Origin: Cupriavidus sp. IDO | GTDB lineage: Bacteria > Pseudomonadota > Gammaproteobacteria > Burkholderiales > Burkholderiaceae | Direction of reading: 5' to 3' | Length of the DNA stretch: 64,000 nucleotides | NCBI RefSeq assembly: GCF_000812465.1 | Contig: NZ_JWMA01000114.1 | Location: 1 to 64,000, forward strand | Shown: positions 35,693-44,882 of the stretch, piece after piece | Position numbering within the stretch: position 1 is the first letter of the stretch | How the letters are laid out: each line of letters opens with the position of its first letter | Notes under the pieces: model-generated | Databases searched by the model: none | Told to the model about the DNA's origin: nothing | What the model saw: the letters and a program-made list of their open reading frames with translations, nothing else | Program-made: the position numbers and the translations under genes

Positions 35693-36858
35693 GGCAGTTC
35701 GGAGCTCTCGCCATTGCGGCGGTCATGAGCATGGCGTCCATGCGCGCCTGTGACGCCGTGCTTCCGGTCCTGTCGTCGGACTTCGATGTACCCATTGGCA
35801 TGACGGCGTGGTCCATCTCCGCGTTCGCCCTGGCCTATGGCCTGATGCAGCTCGTATATGGACCGCTCGGCGACCGCTTCGGCAAACTCCGCGTCGTCAG
35901 CCTTGCACTGACAGGCTGCGCCGTTGCGAACGTCATGGCCGCCGTGGCCCCGACCATGCCCGCCCTCGCGCTGGCCCGGGGACTCTCGGGCGCAGCCGCG
36001 GCGGGTGTCATCCCCATGAGCATGGCGATGATCGGAGATACGGTACCGGTCGGGGACCGGCAGCAGGTACTTGCCCGCTTCTTCCTCGCGACCATCGGCG
36101 GGATGATCGGTGGCCAGTGGATGTCCGGGCTGATCGCTGACTGGCTGCACTGGCGCATTGTCTTCTGGGTGCTAGCGGCGGGCTCCGGCGTCGCGGCGCT
36201 CGTCGTGCGGATGCAGGGATCGGGCATGGTCTCCGACCTGATTGCCAGGCGTTCACTCTGGGAGCAGTTCCGCAGCGTGCTGGGTCAGCCGCGCGCCAGA
36301 CTGGTGTTCGCAGTGACGGCGATCGAAGGCCTGTTCACCCTGACGGGATTTGCCTTTGTGCCGACCTATCTGCACGGCCGCTTCGGGCTCGGCATGGGTA
36401 CGGCCGGCGCGGTGATGGCGATGTATGGCGTCGGTGGCCTGGCATATGTGGCGCTGTCCGGCGTGCTGATCAGGCGTCTGGGCTCTGATGCGCTGGCCGC
36501 CCTCGGAGGCGCGCTCCTGGGTGCCGCCTTTGCCATCGTGGCGGTCGGACCACGGTGGGAATGGAGCGTGCCCGGATGCTTCCTCGGCGGACTCGGCTTC
36601 TACATGCTTCACAACACCTTGCAGACCCAGGCGACCGAGGTGTTCCCGCCATCGCGCGGTACGGCGGTCGGGCTGTTTGCCGCGAGCCTGTTCCTTGGGC
36701 AGGCGCTCGGCATGAGCGGCGCTGCGGCCGTCGCCGGCACCCTCGGCGAGCGATGGCTGTTTGCCGCCGCCGCCGTGGCTCTTCCCCTTCTCGGCATGGC
36801 ATTTGGAGGACGGCTCCGCACAGACGGTCCGCGTCCCCGTCCGGGATCGCTGCCATAG
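35689..36858 (+). CDS. MFS transporter, second carrier in the FAD cluster
   Basis: This 389-residue permease begins at a GTG that overlaps the preceding stop as GTGA, so it is translationally coupled to the AAHS carrier. It shows the loop motif GPLGDRFGKLRVVSLA and eleven to twelve hydrophobic segments, resembling the drug/efflux branch of the MFS. Having an importer and a likely exporter coupled is notable. The ATG at 35725 is a weaker alternative start. The substrate is unknown. Confidence 0.86.
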   Translation: MRQFGALAIAAVMSMASMRACDAVLPVLSSDFDVPIGMTAWSISAFALAYGLMQLVYGPLGDRFGKLRVVSLALTGCAVANVMAAVAPTMPALALARGLSGAAAAGVIPMSMAMIGDTVPVGDRQQVLARFFLATIGGMIGGQWMSGLIADWLHWRIVFWVLAAGSGVAALVVRMQGSGMVSDLIARRSLWEQFRSVLGQPRARLVFAVTAIEGLFTLTGFAFVPTYLHGRFGLGMGTAGAVMAMYGVGGLAYVALSGVLIRRLGSDALAALGGALLGAAFAIVAVGPRWEWSVPGCFLGGLGFYMLHNTLQTQATEVFPPSRGTAVGLFAASLFLGQALGMSGAAAVAGTLGERWLFAAAAVALPLLGMAFGGRLRTDGPRPRPGSLP

Positions 36859-37031
36859 ATGCCTGCCACCTGCCAGCCATCGAACCAGTTTGCCCTGAAG
36901 CGATCACGACGCTAATCGCTGCTGGCTTCCACTTCCCGATTCACCTGACGACGTGCTGTTCGGCGCGTCGAGGAAATCCCTCTATTACAAAACCCGAACG
37001 AACACGCATCAAGACAACTGGAGGATCCAAG

Positions 37032-38135
37032 ATGCAAGACTTGAAGACAAGAAGCGGTATCACCTGCTGCGTGGCGCTCTCCCTGCTGGGAGCCACAGGA
37101 TTGGCCCATTCCGAAGTGACCCTGTATGGCGTAGTCGATAGTGGCATCGAGTACGCCAATCACCAGCCCGGGAATGGAGACAGCGTCTATCGCGTGACTT
37201 CCGGAAATATCGCGGGCTCCCGCTGGGGACTTCGGGGTACCGAAAACCTCGGAAACGGTGTGCAAGGCGTGTTCGTACTGGAGAGCGGGTTCGACGTCGA
37301 CACCGGAAAATCCGGCCAGGGTGGCCGCCTCTTCGGCCGCATGGCCTATGTCGGACTGCAGGGATCGTGGGGCGGAATCCTGCTGGGAAGGCAGCAAAGC
37401 GCGTTCTTCGACTTCGTCGGCAACTACGATCCCATGACGCTGGCGACCAAGTATTCGATCTTTACCCAGGATCTCGCATACATCCAGCGGGCCGACAATA
37501 CGGTCAAATATGTCGGCACCTTTGGCGGCCTGACCGCGTCGGCGTTCTACAGCTTCGGCGCGGACAGCAGCGTGGTCAATGGCAGTGAAGTGCCCGGCCA
37601 TGCGAGCCTGGGGCGCGAGTACGGCGGCTTCCTGACCTATGACGCCGGCCCGTTTGGTGTCGCCGCCGCATATGACGAAATCAACACCGGCACTGTCACC
37701 GTCACGCCGGATGCCAAGGTGAGGCGAGCTTCAACGGCAGCGACCTACAGGATCGGCCCGGCCAAGCTGTTTGCCGGTTATCGCTGGGCAAGAGGCTATG
37801 ACGGCGGCCTCGTACCCGGGTCCGTCGCGGGCGTAGCCAACCAGGGCTCCAACCTGTACTGGCTTGGCGCCAACTGGCAACTCACGCCTGCTATCACGCT
37901 GGCTGGTGCCGCCTATTTCCAGGATTTCAGAAATACGGGCAGTGATCCCTGGCTGTTCGCATTCAATGCCGACTATGCCTTCTCGAAGCGGACACACGCG
38001 TATACCTCCCTCGGCTATACAAAGAACAAGGGCGTCGCGAATCTCGGCTTCTTCGACTCCGGCAAGTCGTTCGGAAATGCCAATCCCGGCCAGAATCAGC
38101 TAGGAGCCGTCGTGGGGGTGCGACACATCTTTTGA
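37032..38135 (+). CDS. Gram-negative porin (Burkholderiales type)
   Basis: This 367-residue outer-membrane porin has a signal peptide ending LAHS, the opening VTLYGVVDSGIEYANH, the conserved SRWGLRGTENLGNGVQGVF and FGRMAYVGLQGSWGGILLGRQ segments, and a terminal phenylalanine (VVGVRHIF) for outer-membrane assembly. It should form a trimeric 16-strand channel admitting small anionic compounds. It follows the two MFS genes, completing uptake across both membranes. GAGGATCCAAG is the probable ribosome site. Confidence 0.9.
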   Translation: MQDLKTRSGITCCVALSLLGATGLAHSEVTLYGVVDSGIEYANHQPGNGDSVYRVTSGNIAGSRWGLRGTENLGNGVQGVFVLESGFDVDTGKSGQGGRLFGRMAYVGLQGSWGGILLGRQQSAFFDFVGNYDPMTLATKYSIFTQDLAYIQRADNTVKYVGTFGGLTASAFYSFGADSSVVNGSEVPGHASLGREYGGFLTYDAGPFGVAAAYDEINTGTVTVTPDAKVRRASTAATYRIGPAKLFAGYRWARGYDGGLVPGSVAGVANQGSNLYWLGANWQLTPAITLAGAAYFQDFRNTGSDPWLFAFNADYAFSKRTHAYTSLGYTKNKGVANLGFFDSGKSFGNANPGQNQLGAVVGVRHIF

Positions 38136-38736
38136 AGTCCGCAGGTAGTTCCTTCCTTCTGCTTCTGCCTCTGCCTGCCTCGCTCCCACGTCTGGGGAGC
38201 AGGCACGCGCCAGCGCTCGTACTCTGGCAGAGGGCTTTGCAGGCCTGAAAGGGAAGGGGTTGGCCTGCTGACTGACACCTTGTCTCGCTACATTGGCGAC
38301 GTCACCTAGTGGGTTCGCCGACGATCGCACGCAGCCGGCGGTCAAGCCTCTGCGAACTTCCGCAACGGCCGAGCACTTGCCGGCCGGCGGGAAGGCTCGG
38401 ACGAGCGCTGTAGCCTGGAAGCCGCCATCTGCCCATCCGATCCGCGAAAGGCAGAGGAGGGCAAGAGCCAGTGAGCAATCGGTCAGGAGCAGTCCAACGA
38501 ATTCGAATCGCTCTATCCATACACGCCACGACTGGCAGACCTGCCGCGACGGGTCGCCTTCAGACGACAGAGCATAAGGTCCGCTAGCCCTGCTGCGCTC
38601 AGATGGCTTATACTGCACCCAACATATCACCAAAGTATGTCGTTACGGGTTGGCTGCCATGCTATAGCTTTCTTTCATTTGCGCCACTCTGTATCTGACT
38701 TGCGCCTGGTCGCATGGCGGGAAAGCCGGATTCGGG
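38136..38736. other. Intergenic region, no protein gene seen
   Basis: No supported coding gene. It contains a GCCT-c-GCTCCC / GGGAGC-AGGC hairpin near 38175-38205 downstream of the porin, which may end the porin transcript although no strong T-run follows, and GC-rich sequence of the same character as other gaps. Confidence 0.45.
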
Positions 38737-38764
38737 TTGACCCAACCATCGGCTGTCCTATAAT
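38737..38764 (+). promoter_or_regulatory. Near-consensus sigma-70 promoter before the candidate sRNA
   Basis: TTGACC (38737-38742), a 16-base spacer and a perfect TATAAT (38759-38764). No protein gene starts within 280 bases downstream. The predicted transcript start is about 38771. Confidence 0.8.
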
Positions 38765-38770
38765 TTAAGT

Positions 38771-38949
38771 GCTGACTGAGACACGCCGTAGCAAAGCGAA
38801 GGTAGGTCAGTGAGACGATCATGTGTCCTAGATGGAATGTGGTCGTGGCAGGCCGACAACCTGCAAGCCCGAACCGGATCAGGAACGCTGACCCGGTTCG
38901 GACGCGTCGAGGGCCGAACGCGCCGAGCACCTGTGAAAGGTGCTTTTTG
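38771..38949 (+). ncRNA. Candidate structured small RNA (about 175 nt)
   Basis: The segment starts at the predicted transcription start of the promoter at 38737-38764 and ends in a Rho-independent terminator. Inside it are a GCAGG-loop-CCTGC stem (38848-38864) and a long hairpin CCGAACCGG ... CCGGTTCGG (38869-38901) with an inner TCAG/CTGA stem. No open frame with a ribosome site fits. It could be a free small RNA or a leader with attenuator for the methyltransferase-like gene at 39054. I do not recognise an RNA family. Confidence 0.65.
38926..38949 (+). terminator. Rho-independent terminator of the candidate sRNA
   Basis: AGCACCT, loop GTGAA, AGGTGCT, then TTTTG. It is a perfect 7-bp stem with a T-run. 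Confidence 0.8.
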
Positions 38950-39053
38950 TTGCTCATCGACTGCGACCAGCGATCAGCCCACGGACCAGATCGACTTGTG
39001 GACGAGCAACGCCGTTCGCTCGAGCCAGCGACGTTTGCACCACCTTCGTTGCA

Positions 39054-39515
39054 ATGGACTCGCTTGAACTGAGAATCCCGCCACCGCTCGTGGCGCTACT
39101 GGTCGGCTTGCTTATGTGGCTGGCATCCGCATTGATTGCCCCAATTGAAGTTCCGGTCGGACCTCGCGTAGGTGTCGCAGTGGCCCTTGCTTGCACTGGC
39201 GCGGCTATCGGGGGCGCGGCCATGGTTTCATTCTGGCAGGCAAAGACCACAATGAACCCAGTCAAGCCCGGTGCTGCTTCGCTGCTGGTCACTGGCGGGG
39301 TATTTCGTTTCACGCGTAATCCCATGTACCTGAGCCTGCTGCTGTACCTGTTCGCGTGGGCAGTGTACTTGTCAAACTGGCTGGCTCTGCTATTCCTACC
39401 TCTGTTCGTGCTCTACATCAACCGATTCCAAATCACGCCCGAGGAGCGCGCGCTATCCTCGCTCTTCGGTCCACAGTACGTCGCATACAAGGGGAGCGTT
39501 CGCCGGTGGCTATGA
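39054..39515 (+). CDS. Isoprenylcysteine carboxyl methyltransferase-like membrane protein
   Basis: This 153-residue membrane protein has about four hydrophobic segments and the family motifs GVFRFTRNPMYLSLLLYLFA and a C-terminal EERALSSLFGPQYVAYKGSV. They match the ICMT/PEMT-like methyltransferase family of bacteria, whose substrates are mostly unknown. The start at 39054 matches family length. It lies 105 bases beyond the terminator of the candidate small RNA, which could therefore act as an attenuating leader. Confidence 0.85.
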   Translation: MDSLELRIPPPLVALLVGLLMWLASALIAPIEVPVGPRVGVAVALACTGAAIGGAAMVSFWQAKTTMNPVKPGAASLLVTGGVFRFTRNPMYLSLLLYLFAWAVYLSNWLALLFLPLFVLYINRFQITPEERALSSLFGPQYVAYKGSVRRWL

Positions 39516-39932
39516 GGCAAAACCGTCGAACAGCGCCGAACGAGCAGCGGCTGGTGGTCGCTTACCGGCCAAAATGCGACATTCGTCAATCGCGTCGGTC
39601 GGAAGTTCAGATGTCCGCACTGTGCTGCAATCGGCCATTGGGCTCCAAAAGGCGAGCACTGCCCGTATCTGGCCAGCCATAAACGGCGGCTGAAGTGTGA
39701 AGCATGATTTCGCTGCGGTATGCCGGGCCACCGATCTGAACCAAACCAAGTCAGCGACGCGCTCCGTACGAGCCGCTCATGTAGGCGTCAATCACAAGGC
39801 TTGAGGCAACTGCCTGTTCGAACGGTCTGACCAATCGCGTCAATCATAGCCTGCCCCCTCAAACGGCGTGGGCGTCTTCCGCGCGGCCGGTGGCAGGTCG
39901 CCCCCTTCAAGTGGACTTGCACGACGCACACC
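39516..39932. other. Intergenic region, no gene seen
   Basis: GC-rich stretch between the methyltransferase-like gene and the SDR on the opposite strand. Only short unsupported frames occur. Confidence 0.45.
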
Positions 39933-40679
39933 CTATTGGGCGGCATAGCCGCCATCCACCATCAAGCTGGCCCCCGCCATGAACGAGGCATCGTCGCTGG
40001 CCAGGAACGTGATAGCGGCGGCGATTTCCTCTGCCCGTCCGAGCCTGCCGATTGGATGGAGGCCGGTGACCTGCGCGAGGCTCTCGTCGCTGGCACCGGC
40101 GATCAGCGGTGTCTCGATGAAGCCCGGGCACACGGCATTGACCCGAATGCCTTCCTTTGCGCAGGCGACACCGAGCGAGCGCGTCATGTTCACCACGCCG
40201 CCCTTGGCGGCGTTGTATGCCGTGGCGCCCGGTCTTCCGACATGGCCAAGCACCGAGGCGATATTGACGACCGCGCCGCCGCCCCCCTGCCTCTTCATCT
40301 GCGCGATGGCGTACTTGTTGCTGAAGAATACGCCAGTAAGGTTCACGTCCAGCATCTGGTGCCAGGCCTCGCTGGTGAGCGATTCGACCGGCAGGGCCTG
40401 CTGTGCGATGCCGGCATTCGCGACCATGATGTCGAGCTGGCCGAATTCCAGCGCCACCGCCGCCACCAATTCGCGCACCTCGTGCTCGCGCGTGACATCC
40501 ACGCGCGAGAATCGCACCGCATGCCCCGCTCCGGCCAACTCGTGGGCCAGCAGTTCACCGCGCTCTGACAGGTCCGTCAGCACGACCGTCGCACCTTCGG
40601 CCACGAACCGCCGCACGGTCGCCGCGCCAATCCCGCTGGCGCCTCCGGTGACAATCGCCACCCTGTTCTTCAGCTTCAT
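39933..40679 (-). CDS. SDR family oxidoreductase, last gene of set A
   Basis: This 248-residue short-chain dehydrogenase has TGGASGIGAATVRRF, NAGIAQQA, and YNAAKGG as its catalytic Tyr-Lys block, with NVASVLGHVG carrying the serine. It is FabG-like. The start at 40679 precedes the fold directly. It is the last gene of the minus-strand series with hydrolase, porin, dioxygenase, TctC, quinone reductase, second SDR and two BKACE genes. It may oxidise a hydroxylated intermediate to a beta-keto acid, but cannot be distinguished from the second SDR by sequence alone. Confidence 0.89.
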   Translation of the reverse strand: MKLKNRVAIVTGGASGIGAATVRRFVAEGATVVLTDLSERGELLAHELAGAGHAVRFSRVDVTREHEVRELVAAVALEFGQLDIMVANAGIAQQALPVESLTSEAWHQMLDVNLTGVFFSNKYAIAQMKRQGGGGAVVNIASVLGHVGRPGATAYNAAKGGVVNMTRSLGVACAKEGIRVNAVCPGFIETPLIAGASDESLAQVTGLHPIGRLGRAEEIAAAITFLASDDASFMAGASLMVDGGYAAQ

Positions 40680-40838
40680 GGATCCCTCCGCGGCTATCCG
40701 CGCACTTGTTGCCTGTTGAAAACAAAGAAGAGGTTCCGCAGGCGTTGCCCTTGGAACCTCCGAAACCCGGCTGCCGTGGAAAGTGTCATCAAGACCGGAG
40801 GTCGGCACCCGGGGTGGAGACGCAATGAATGGTGAATC

Positions 40839-41408
40839 TCACAGCTCGCGGAGCAACTCCGCGGCCTTCGGCCAGTTGCCATATCCGTCGGACGGCGAGA
40901 GATGACCGATGTCGCCGCCATCGACGAAGCGGCTCCCCCAGGCCTGCGCAAGGGCTTGGACCTGCTCGAATCCTCCGATCGGGTCGTTGCGGCTGCCGAC
41001 CACGATGCTCGGGAACGGCAGGCGCGCCCTGGGCAGCGGTGTCCAGCCGCTGGCAGCCAGGGTCTGCGGATCGGAGTAGCCGGCGGGCAGGCGCGTGTCG
41101 AGGTCGGCGGGGGCGGCAAGCAATGCGCCCTCGACCTCGCGCGTCGTCTGCTGTGCCCAGTGAACAGTGATGCAGCACCCCATGCTATGGGCCACCAGGA
41201 CGATCGGCCCTTCGATGCTGCTGACGACGCGCTCGAGGTTCGCCACCCTGGCGCTGCGCAGCGCCTTGTCGTGGTCGATCTGCGGCACGATCTGCACCGC
41301 CCTTCCCTGCGCTTGCAGTTGTTCGGCGAGCAGCGTTTGCCAGTGCTCCGGCATGTGGTCGCGAAGACCGGGAACAATCACGACCGTCGGCAGGTTGGTA
41401 GAAGTCAT
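40839..41408 (-). CDS. RBBP9/YdeN-type alpha/beta hydrolase
   Basis: This 189-residue serine hydrolase has the family opening TVVIVPGLRDHMPEHWQTLL, the nucleophile elbow AHSMGC and the late aspartate/histidine region (GSRNDPIGG and GGDIGHLSPSDGYG). Its natural substrate is unknown. It lies between the porin and SDR of set A. A broken copy occurs in set C at 57206-57770, so it was an original part of the repeated pathway and is dispensable in at least one copy. Confidence 0.88.
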   Translation of the reverse strand: MTSTNLPTVVIVPGLRDHMPEHWQTLLAEQLQAQGRAVQIVPQIDHDKALRSARVANLERVVSSIEGPIVLVAHSMGCCITVHWAQQTTREVEGALLAAPADLDTRLPAGYSDPQTLAASGWTPLPRARLPFPSIVVGSRNDPIGGFEQVQALAQAWGSRFVDGGDIGHLSPSDGYGNWPKAAELLREL

Positions 41409-41565
41409 GGAATTCGATTTCCTCGGTTGAGATCCGGAGCGTGATCGCCCTGCGCCCCGGATGAACGTGCCACGCTCCCCTGCGCACGAAGCGTGACACG
41501 TCGCGGGGCGAGGTGCCGTGAGCGCAGGATGCTACCTGCCCGCGGCACCGCCACCACGCGGGTCG

Positions 41566-42723
41566 TCAGAAGATATGGCGGATGCCCGCGGCCGCGCCAA
41601 ACATGGACGTCTGCCCGTTGGACAGCGCGTAGCTATTGCCCAGTGCCAGGCTGGAGGCAAAGCCACTCGCCGCCGAGTCCATGCTCAGTCCTGCGTTGCG
41701 GGTATACGCCGTGGTCAGGTAGACGTCGGTCCGCTTCGAGAACGCGTAGTCGACGATCAGGGCGATCTGCCACGGATTGGCCGCGTGCGTGTTGCCGCCG
41801 AGGTTCTTCAGGTTCTGGTAGTCATACTCCAGCGTGAAGTCCAGCGCCTGCGACAGGCGGTACTGGCCACCGACCCAGTAGAAGTCGTCGCGCAGGATCT
41901 CCTTGCCCGTCTGGTCCTTGTTCTGCCCCCAGCGGTAGCCGCCCATCACCTTGGCCGCGCCAATCGAATAGCTGGCCATCACGGCCGCCTTCTTCAAGGT
42001 GCCGTTGCTCGTGCCGATCGTCGGGTTCCACTGGTCGTAGGCAAGGCCCAGGCCGAGCGGGCCGTTCATGTAGGTCACGCCAGCACCGTAGGCCGAATCG
42101 CGGCGAAACTGGCCTGGCACTTCGCCGGTGCCGCCCAACGTGGGAATACCGGGATTGACCTGCGGCAGCGTCGTGCCGACGCCGAACGACCAGTGTGCCA
42201 TCGCGGTCACGGGACCGAACGTGCCGGTGTACTGTGCCACGTTGTCCTCGCGGAAGTTCGCGCCGGCGATGACGCCCGCCGGTTCATACTGCGTGGCGAA
42301 GCGGGCCGGCACGAAGTTGGCCATCGACACGAACAGCGACGTGTATTGGCGGCCGAAGGTGCCCTGTCCGTAGTTCGACCGGAGGCCGACAAAAGCCTGG
42401 CGGCCGAACATGCGTCCGCCTTGCTGCAGGGTGCCGGTATCGGCGTTGAAGCCATTTTCCAGCACGAAGATGGACTTCAGCCCGCCACCGAGGTCTTCCG
42501 TGCCGCGCAGGCCCCAGCGCGAGCCGGAGTAGCCGCCGGAGTTCTCGCGGACCACCGAATGGCCGGTGCCGGGATTGAAGCCGTTGGCCGCCGACGGCAC
42601 GACGCCGACCTTGTTGACGTATTCGATGTTGACGTCAGCCACGCCGTACAGCGTGACGCTGGACTGCGCCTGGGCTGCACCACATGCCATCGCAGCGGCC
42701 AGGGCAAGCATGGCTCTTTTCAT
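41566..42723 (-). CDS. Gram-negative porin of set A
   Basis: This 385-residue outer-membrane porin has a signal peptide ending CGAAQAQ, starts SSVTLYGVADVNIEYVNK, contains GSRWGLRGTEDLGGGLKSIF and FGRQAFVGLRSNYGQGTFG, and ends GIRHIF. It is the same family as the porin at 37032-38135. It sits between the dioxygenase and hydrolase genes of set A and probably admits the pathway substrate. Confidence 0.91.
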   Translation of the reverse strand: MKRAMLALAAAMACGAAQAQSSVTLYGVADVNIEYVNKVGVVPSAANGFNPGTGHSVVRENSGGYSGSRWGLRGTEDLGGGLKSIFVLENGFNADTGTLQQGGRMFGRQAFVGLRSNYGQGTFGRQYTSLFVSMANFVPARFATQYEPAGVIAGANFREDNVAQYTGTFGPVTAMAHWSFGVGTTLPQVNPGIPTLGGTGEVPGQFRRDSAYGAGVTYMNGPLGLGLAYDQWNPTIGTSNGTLKKAAVMASYSIGAAKVMGGYRWGQNKDQTGKEILRDDFYWVGGQYRLSQALDFTLEYDYQNLKNLGGNTHAANPWQIALIVDYAFSKRTDVYLTTAYTRNAGLSMDSAASGFASSLALGNSYALSNGQTSMFGAAAGIRHIF

Positions 42724-42893
42724 CTACTCCCATCCTCCATGGTTCATCGTTTTCATTTGATTGCTTTCACGCTCAGTCACTACGACCTCCGGCGCCTGGC
42801 GCGCCTTTACTACAAGGGGGCGGAAAATCCGCCACCCTTGCACAACGATCACCAGCCCGGCCCTCCCGGTACGCGAGCCGGCCCGTCCCCTGA

Positions 42894-43742
42894 TCAGAAT
42901 GGACGGTCTCCGATGATCGTTGCGCGGTCCATCCTGCGGTGGCACGGCGGATAGTCCATGACGGCGTAATGCGTGGTCGACCGGTTGTCCCAGATGGCCA
43001 CGCTGTTCATCTTCCAGCGCCAGCGGACCTGATATTCGGGAATGCAGGCCTGAGTGACCAGGTAGCGCAGCAGGTCTGCCGCCCCGGGGTTGTTGTCCTG
43101 CCCGAAACGCACGCGCGCCGGCGTGTGGAAGTTGGTGAAGTGAGTGGTGAACCCGTTGACGAACAGCACCTTCTCGCCGGTCTCCGGGTGGGTCCGCACC
43201 ACCGGGTGCTCGGCGTCTGGGAACTGACTCCTCAGCGCCAGGCGCCGCTCGATTGGCATGGCGGCACCAAAGCTCGCCTCGATGCTGTGTCGCGCCCGAA
43301 GGTCGGCGATCTGCTCCTTGACGTGGGCCGGCAGGTTTTCGTACGCAAGCACCATGTTGGCCCACATGGTGTCGCCCCCGACGGGCGGGCACTCCCAGCA
43401 CCGCAGGACGGCGCCAAGCGGCGGTACTTCGCGCCAGGTCGCGTCCGTGTGCCAGGCGTTCTCGTAACGATCCGGCGGGTTGGCGGGCGTCTTGTAGATC
43501 TGCACCAGCCCCGGATTCTCCGGGTCGCTACCCGTCACGGGGTGGTCCTCCAGATCCCCGAAGCGGCGCGCAAAGGCCACGTGCTGGGCGGCCGTGATGT
43601 CCTGATCGCGCAGGAACAGCACGCGGTGCCTGAGCAGCGCTTCGCGGATGGCGGCGAACAGGCCGTCATCATGGATCGCATCGGCCAGGCTGACCCCAAT
43701 GAGTTCCGCGCCGATTGCGCAGGTAAGTTGTTCAACTCGCAT
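42894..43742 (-). CDS. TauD/TfdA family 2-oxoglutarate dioxygenase (set A)
   Basis: This 282-residue Fe(II)/2-oxoglutarate dioxygenase of the TauD/TfdA family has an iron-binding HTD at His98 and Asp100 (NAWHTDATWR) and a distal His258 (WDNRSTTHYAVMDY), with the 2-oxoglutarate arginine near RRMDR. The enzyme hydroxylates a C-H bond of a small organic acid, sulfonate or ether. It is close to the set B dioxygenase and more distant from the set C one. It follows the orphan TctC protein, 12 bases away, suggesting that the TctC ligand is its substrate or is related to it. Confidence 0.9.
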   Translation of the reverse strand: MRVEQLTCAIGAELIGVSLADAIHDDGLFAAIREALLRHRVLFLRDQDITAAQHVAFARRFGDLEDHPVTGSDPENPGLVQIYKTPANPPDRYENAWHTDATWREVPPLGAVLRCWECPPVGGDTMWANMVLAYENLPAHVKEQIADLRARHSIEASFGAAMPIERRLALRSQFPDAEHPVVRTHPETGEKVLFVNGFTTHFTNFHTPARVRFGQDNNPGAADLLRYLVTQACIPEYQVRWRWKMNSVAIWDNRSTTHYAVMDYPPCHRRMDRATIIGDRPF

Positions 43743-43754
43743 GGTCGACGGGTG

Positions 43755-44735
43755 TCATTCCGGCTGGATTTTGAAGGTCTTCACGATGCCGGCATTCCGA
43801 TCGAAATCGGCGCGCAAGTCGTGGCTGAGCTGGGGAAGTCCTTGTGGCTCCAGCGGCTCGAACCCGAGTGCAGAAATCCGCTCCTTCACGCTGGCTCTCG
43901 AGGCGGCCTTGTAGACGGCCGCCTGGATCTTCTCGGTCAGGTCTGCCGGCAGCCTGGACGACACGAACACGCCGGTCCAGTTGCTGAAGTCAACTTCCGG
44001 ATAACCCAGCTCGGCGAACGTCGGCACCTGCGGGAGCATCGGTGACCGCTGCTTCGCGGCGACGGCATAGGCTTTCAGCTTGCCAGCCTTGAGATAAGGC
44101 AGCGAGGTCACCATGCCGTCATACATCACGGCAATCTGCCCGCCCATCACCTGCGCCAAGGCCGGCGGCGACCCCGGGAACGGAATGTTCTGGAGGTCCA
44201 TGCCGGCCTTCTGGTTCATGATCATGCCGGCATACTGCGAAGCCGTGCCCGGGCCATAGTTCGCGAAGCTCAGGGTGCCCGGATGCGCCTTCACATAGCT
44301 GATCAGCCCCGGCAGGTCCTTCGCCGGCAGGCTGGGCGCTCCGACGAGCAGCAGCGTCGATTTGGCCACGGCCGCAACCGGCTTCACATCCTTCATCGGA
44401 TCGTAGGGCACCTTCATCACATGCGGGATCTCCGCAAACACGTTGGTCGCCGACACCAGGATGGTCTGCCCATCGGGCGGCGCCGCCAGCATTGCGCCGA
44501 CCGCGATGGCGCCGCCAGCTCCCGGCTTGTTGTCGACGATCACCGGCTGCCCCAGGTCTGCCGTGAGCTGTTCGGACAGCATGCGGGCCATCACATCCAT
44601 CGTGCCGCCGGCAGGCGCGGGCACCAGCACCCGCACCGGTTTGTTGGTCCACGCCATGGCGGCAGGCATGGCAAGCGCCAGGAGCGTCGCGGCGACGACG
44701 CGGCGCACGCGCAGGAAGGCAGGTCGATTCGACAT
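43755..44735 (-). CDS. Bug/TctC family periplasmic solute-binding protein (orphan)
   Basis: This 326-residue periplasmic protein has a signal peptide ending AAMA and TctC motifs (PVRVLVPAPAGGTMDVMARM, LGQPVIVDNKPGAGGAIAVG). It should bind a carboxylate. No TctA or TctB gene is present in the window, as is usual for Burkholderiales Bug proteins, so it may work with an unlinked permease or as a sensor. The Met at 44735 starts the signal peptide; the frame upstream lacks similarity. Confidence 0.9.
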   Translation of the reverse strand: MSNRPAFLRVRRVVAATLLALAMPAAMAWTNKPVRVLVPAPAGGTMDVMARMLSEQLTADLGQPVIVDNKPGAGGAIAVGAMLAAPPDGQTILVSATNVFAEIPHVMKVPYDPMKDVKPVAAVAKSTLLLVGAPSLPAKDLPGLISYVKAHPGTLSFANYGPGTASQYAGMIMNQKAGMDLQNIPFPGSPPALAQVMGGQIAVMYDGMVTSLPYLKAGKLKAYAVAAKQRSPMLPQVPTFAELGYPEVDFSNWTGVFVSSRLPADLTEKIQAAVYKAASRASVKERISALGFEPLEPQGLPQLSHDLRADFDRNAGIVKTFKIQPE

Positions 44736-44882
44736 CAGTAGTCTCCGTTGTGGAACTTCCGGCAATGTGCACTTGCCTTGTTTGAAGCAGCCGCCTTCCG
44801 GCAACCTGGCCAAGCCAGGTGGGCGAAGCGACTGCCGGGTGGATTGCGTAACTGCCGCAATCGCTTGAAAAGCTGCCTTGCC

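Noticed and set aside
38643-38957. A 104-codon minus-strand frame overlapping the candidate sRNA
   Set aside because: It has no ribosome site or known motif, and the plus strand has a promoter, structured stems and terminator that explain the region better.
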